64,000 nucleotides of DNA from Stromatinia cepivora. Its lineage: Eukaryota; Ascomycota; Leotiomycetes; Helotiales; Sclerotiniaceae. Below, one piece after another: positions 62,820 through 64,000 of this stretch. The DNA is taken from positions 1,714,791 to 1,778,790 of the forward strand of contig RCTD01000010.1 in NCBI GenBank assembly GCA_014898415.1. The letters run 5' to 3'. Under the pieces are notes generated by a model. It was given only the letters and a program-made list of their open reading frames with translations. It was not told the DNA's origin and searched no databases. A program made the position numbers and the translations under genes. How positions within the stretch are numbered: the stretch's first letter is position 1; each line of letters begins with the position of its first letter.

Positions 62820-63373
62820 ACGAAATGAAGTTTCTCAATCCGCGCGAAAGCAAGACAAAATTGGTGTTTCAGTCTCCTTCCCATTTGAACAATGATCTTA
62901 AAATGTAAAAATGACTCGAAGGCAGTCTAAGGGAATAAGTACAAAAATCTCTCTTGTATTCTTACTAAACTGGGCAAGGGGGACCAATTAGAATATTCAA
63001 TGAAGAAAATGCTTAAATAAACCGTGTTCGGAGAACTGGCCTTAACGGACATTATGCTTGATAAATCCTGAACATCTCCCAAAAGACACTTGGCGTACTC
63101 AAGGTATGAGCTTCAAGCAGCTACCCCAAGAAACCTAAGATATCTCATGCCATGTAAGAAGTATATGTATCAATTATTGTACCTCTCAAAGCAATTATAG
63201 TATACTACTATACATGATCTGTGCCAAGTCGAGCTTTTGTTCCCATCGAGTTTTAGGATATTTGGATATCAGCCCCATCTTAACCCGCTAAGTTCTAAAA
63301 CATGAAACCTCCACTTCCCAATTCACATCTTTAACCCTTAAACTTCTCATTCGAGCTCTACTCCACAGTCCCC
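62820..63373. other. Convergent spacer, no gene seen
   Basis: Between the 3' ends of the coiled-coil gene and the ChAPs gene. Nothing is supported. Confidence 0.55.
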
Positions 63374-64000
63374 TTATCCTTCAGTACCACTACTTCTAAA
63401 TGCCGCGCAGAGTGCTGCATAGTGGTGTGTTAAGTCCAAGACGTTTTGTGGTAAGCTTGTTGCTTGAATGATACTCCTAACCTTCACGGCACCTTCATCC
63501 TCTATGAGTGTGCGTATCGTGTATAGCAGTTCTGGAGAAAACTCTGAGTACCATCTATATTGCCAAGTGACAAGTCTAATGACACTAGCGACTGTGTCTC
63601 GGGTATTCTTGTTCTTCTCCAGTTCAGCGAGAATGCCCGACAATGCTTTGGGAGAGAAACGTATTTGAAGACAATTACGATAAGCTTCCACAGCTTCGGG
63701 TTGGTGATGAAGCCTATCAGCCAACGAACCAAGGATTTCCCATTCTTCGGCCGATTTTTTATATTGCATTTGCTGTGCACGGTACTGCGCCATTTCAGTT
63801 CTCCATATGGTATAAATACGAAGGTCTTCGTAGAGAACCATGAAAAGACTGTCCAGCCAACGCTCACAAAGGCGCTTGTTATTGAACCGGGAAAGCTGTT
63901 CTTCGGTAGTCTCGTTCTGCTCATGTTAGCAAGTTCATATGAAGATCTGGAGCGTCACTCACATCTTCGTTACCGCTCTTGACTTCTTCTGCCGCAACTG
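63374..64000 (-). CDS. ChAPs-family exomer cargo adaptor (Chs5-Arf1-binding protein), 3' part
   Basis: Partial: the 5' end lies beyond the window. Exons are 63963-64000 (continuing) and 63374-63916, with intron 63917-63962 (GTGAGT..GAGCAG, GCTAAC branch). The phase-0 join gives VKSGNED-NETTEEQLSRFNNKRLCERWLDSLF. The last exon carries the ChAPs C-terminal core: LYEDLRIYTIWRTEMAQYRA, EWEILGSLADRLHHQPEAVEAY (TPR-like helices), SVIRLVTWQYRWYSEFSP and NVLDLTHHYAALCAAFRSSG. In yeast, Bch1/Bud7/Bch2/Chs6 bind Chs5 and Arf1 at the trans-Golgi and sort cargo such as chitin synthase to the surface. Filamentous fungi usually have one or two such genes; which paralogue this is cannot be told. Confidence 0.93.

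Overview
The window reads as nuclear DNA of a filamentous ascomycete. Genes carry 46-180 nt spliceosomal introns with GT..AG ends and CTAAC-like branch sites, lie on both strands without operons, and encode fungal families (Sch9 kinase, RSC subunit Rsc7, exomer ChAP, mitochondrial ATP synthase subunit h). Codon and intergenic style and the protein flavour suggest a Leotiomycete of the Botrytis/Sclerotinia type; that placement is inference from recognition, not a search.

Layout. 0-0.7 kb: 3' end of the proteasome ATPase gene RPT5. 1.2-7 kb: a decaying patch holding a 5'-truncated uracil phosphoribosyltransferase remnant, an exonuclease-like gene with an in-frame amber codon and no visible D-x-E active site, and two diverged BTB-type paralogues with frame lesions. 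7.5-21.8 kb: a normal gene-dense block with a NodB-family deacetylase, a large VPS9/ankyrin/PX protein resembling yeast Vrl1, a Gfo/Idh/MocA oxidoreductase, an unrecognised 278-aa protein, ATP14 and a Kre9/Knh1-like membrane protein. 24.9-33.3 kb: Sch9 kinase and Rsc7, separated by a 3.9 kb gap rich in short tandem repeats. 33.4-54.8 kb: a very gene-poor stretch (6.6 kb and 13.9 kb) whose only convincing gene is a Pho85-type cyclin. 54.8-59.3 kb: an accessory block with an SRPK-like kinase ending in a serine-aspartate tract, a complete 2.38 kb LTR element without visible polymerase genes (98% identical LTRs, TAAAA target duplication, internal tandem repeats), and 12 bp further a 390 bp MITE with GGGTSCGTTCGG termini and a TAA duplication. 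61-64 kb: a possible decayed gene, an intronless charged coiled-coil protein and the 3' end of a ChAPs-family exomer gene.

The genes do not form one pathway. Recognisable themes are protein turnover (Rpt5), endosomal and secretory sorting (Vrl1-like, ChAPs), nutrient signalling (Sch9, Pho85-type cyclin), chromatin (Rsc7) and the cell surface (NodB deacetylase, Kre9-like protein). No secondary-metabolite cluster, CRISPR array, rRNA or tRNA gene was seen. The most notable structures are the nested LTR element/MITE pair, the lesion cluster at 1.2-7 kb and the Vrl1-like architecture. Splice junctions were read by eye and checked by frame arithmetic only.
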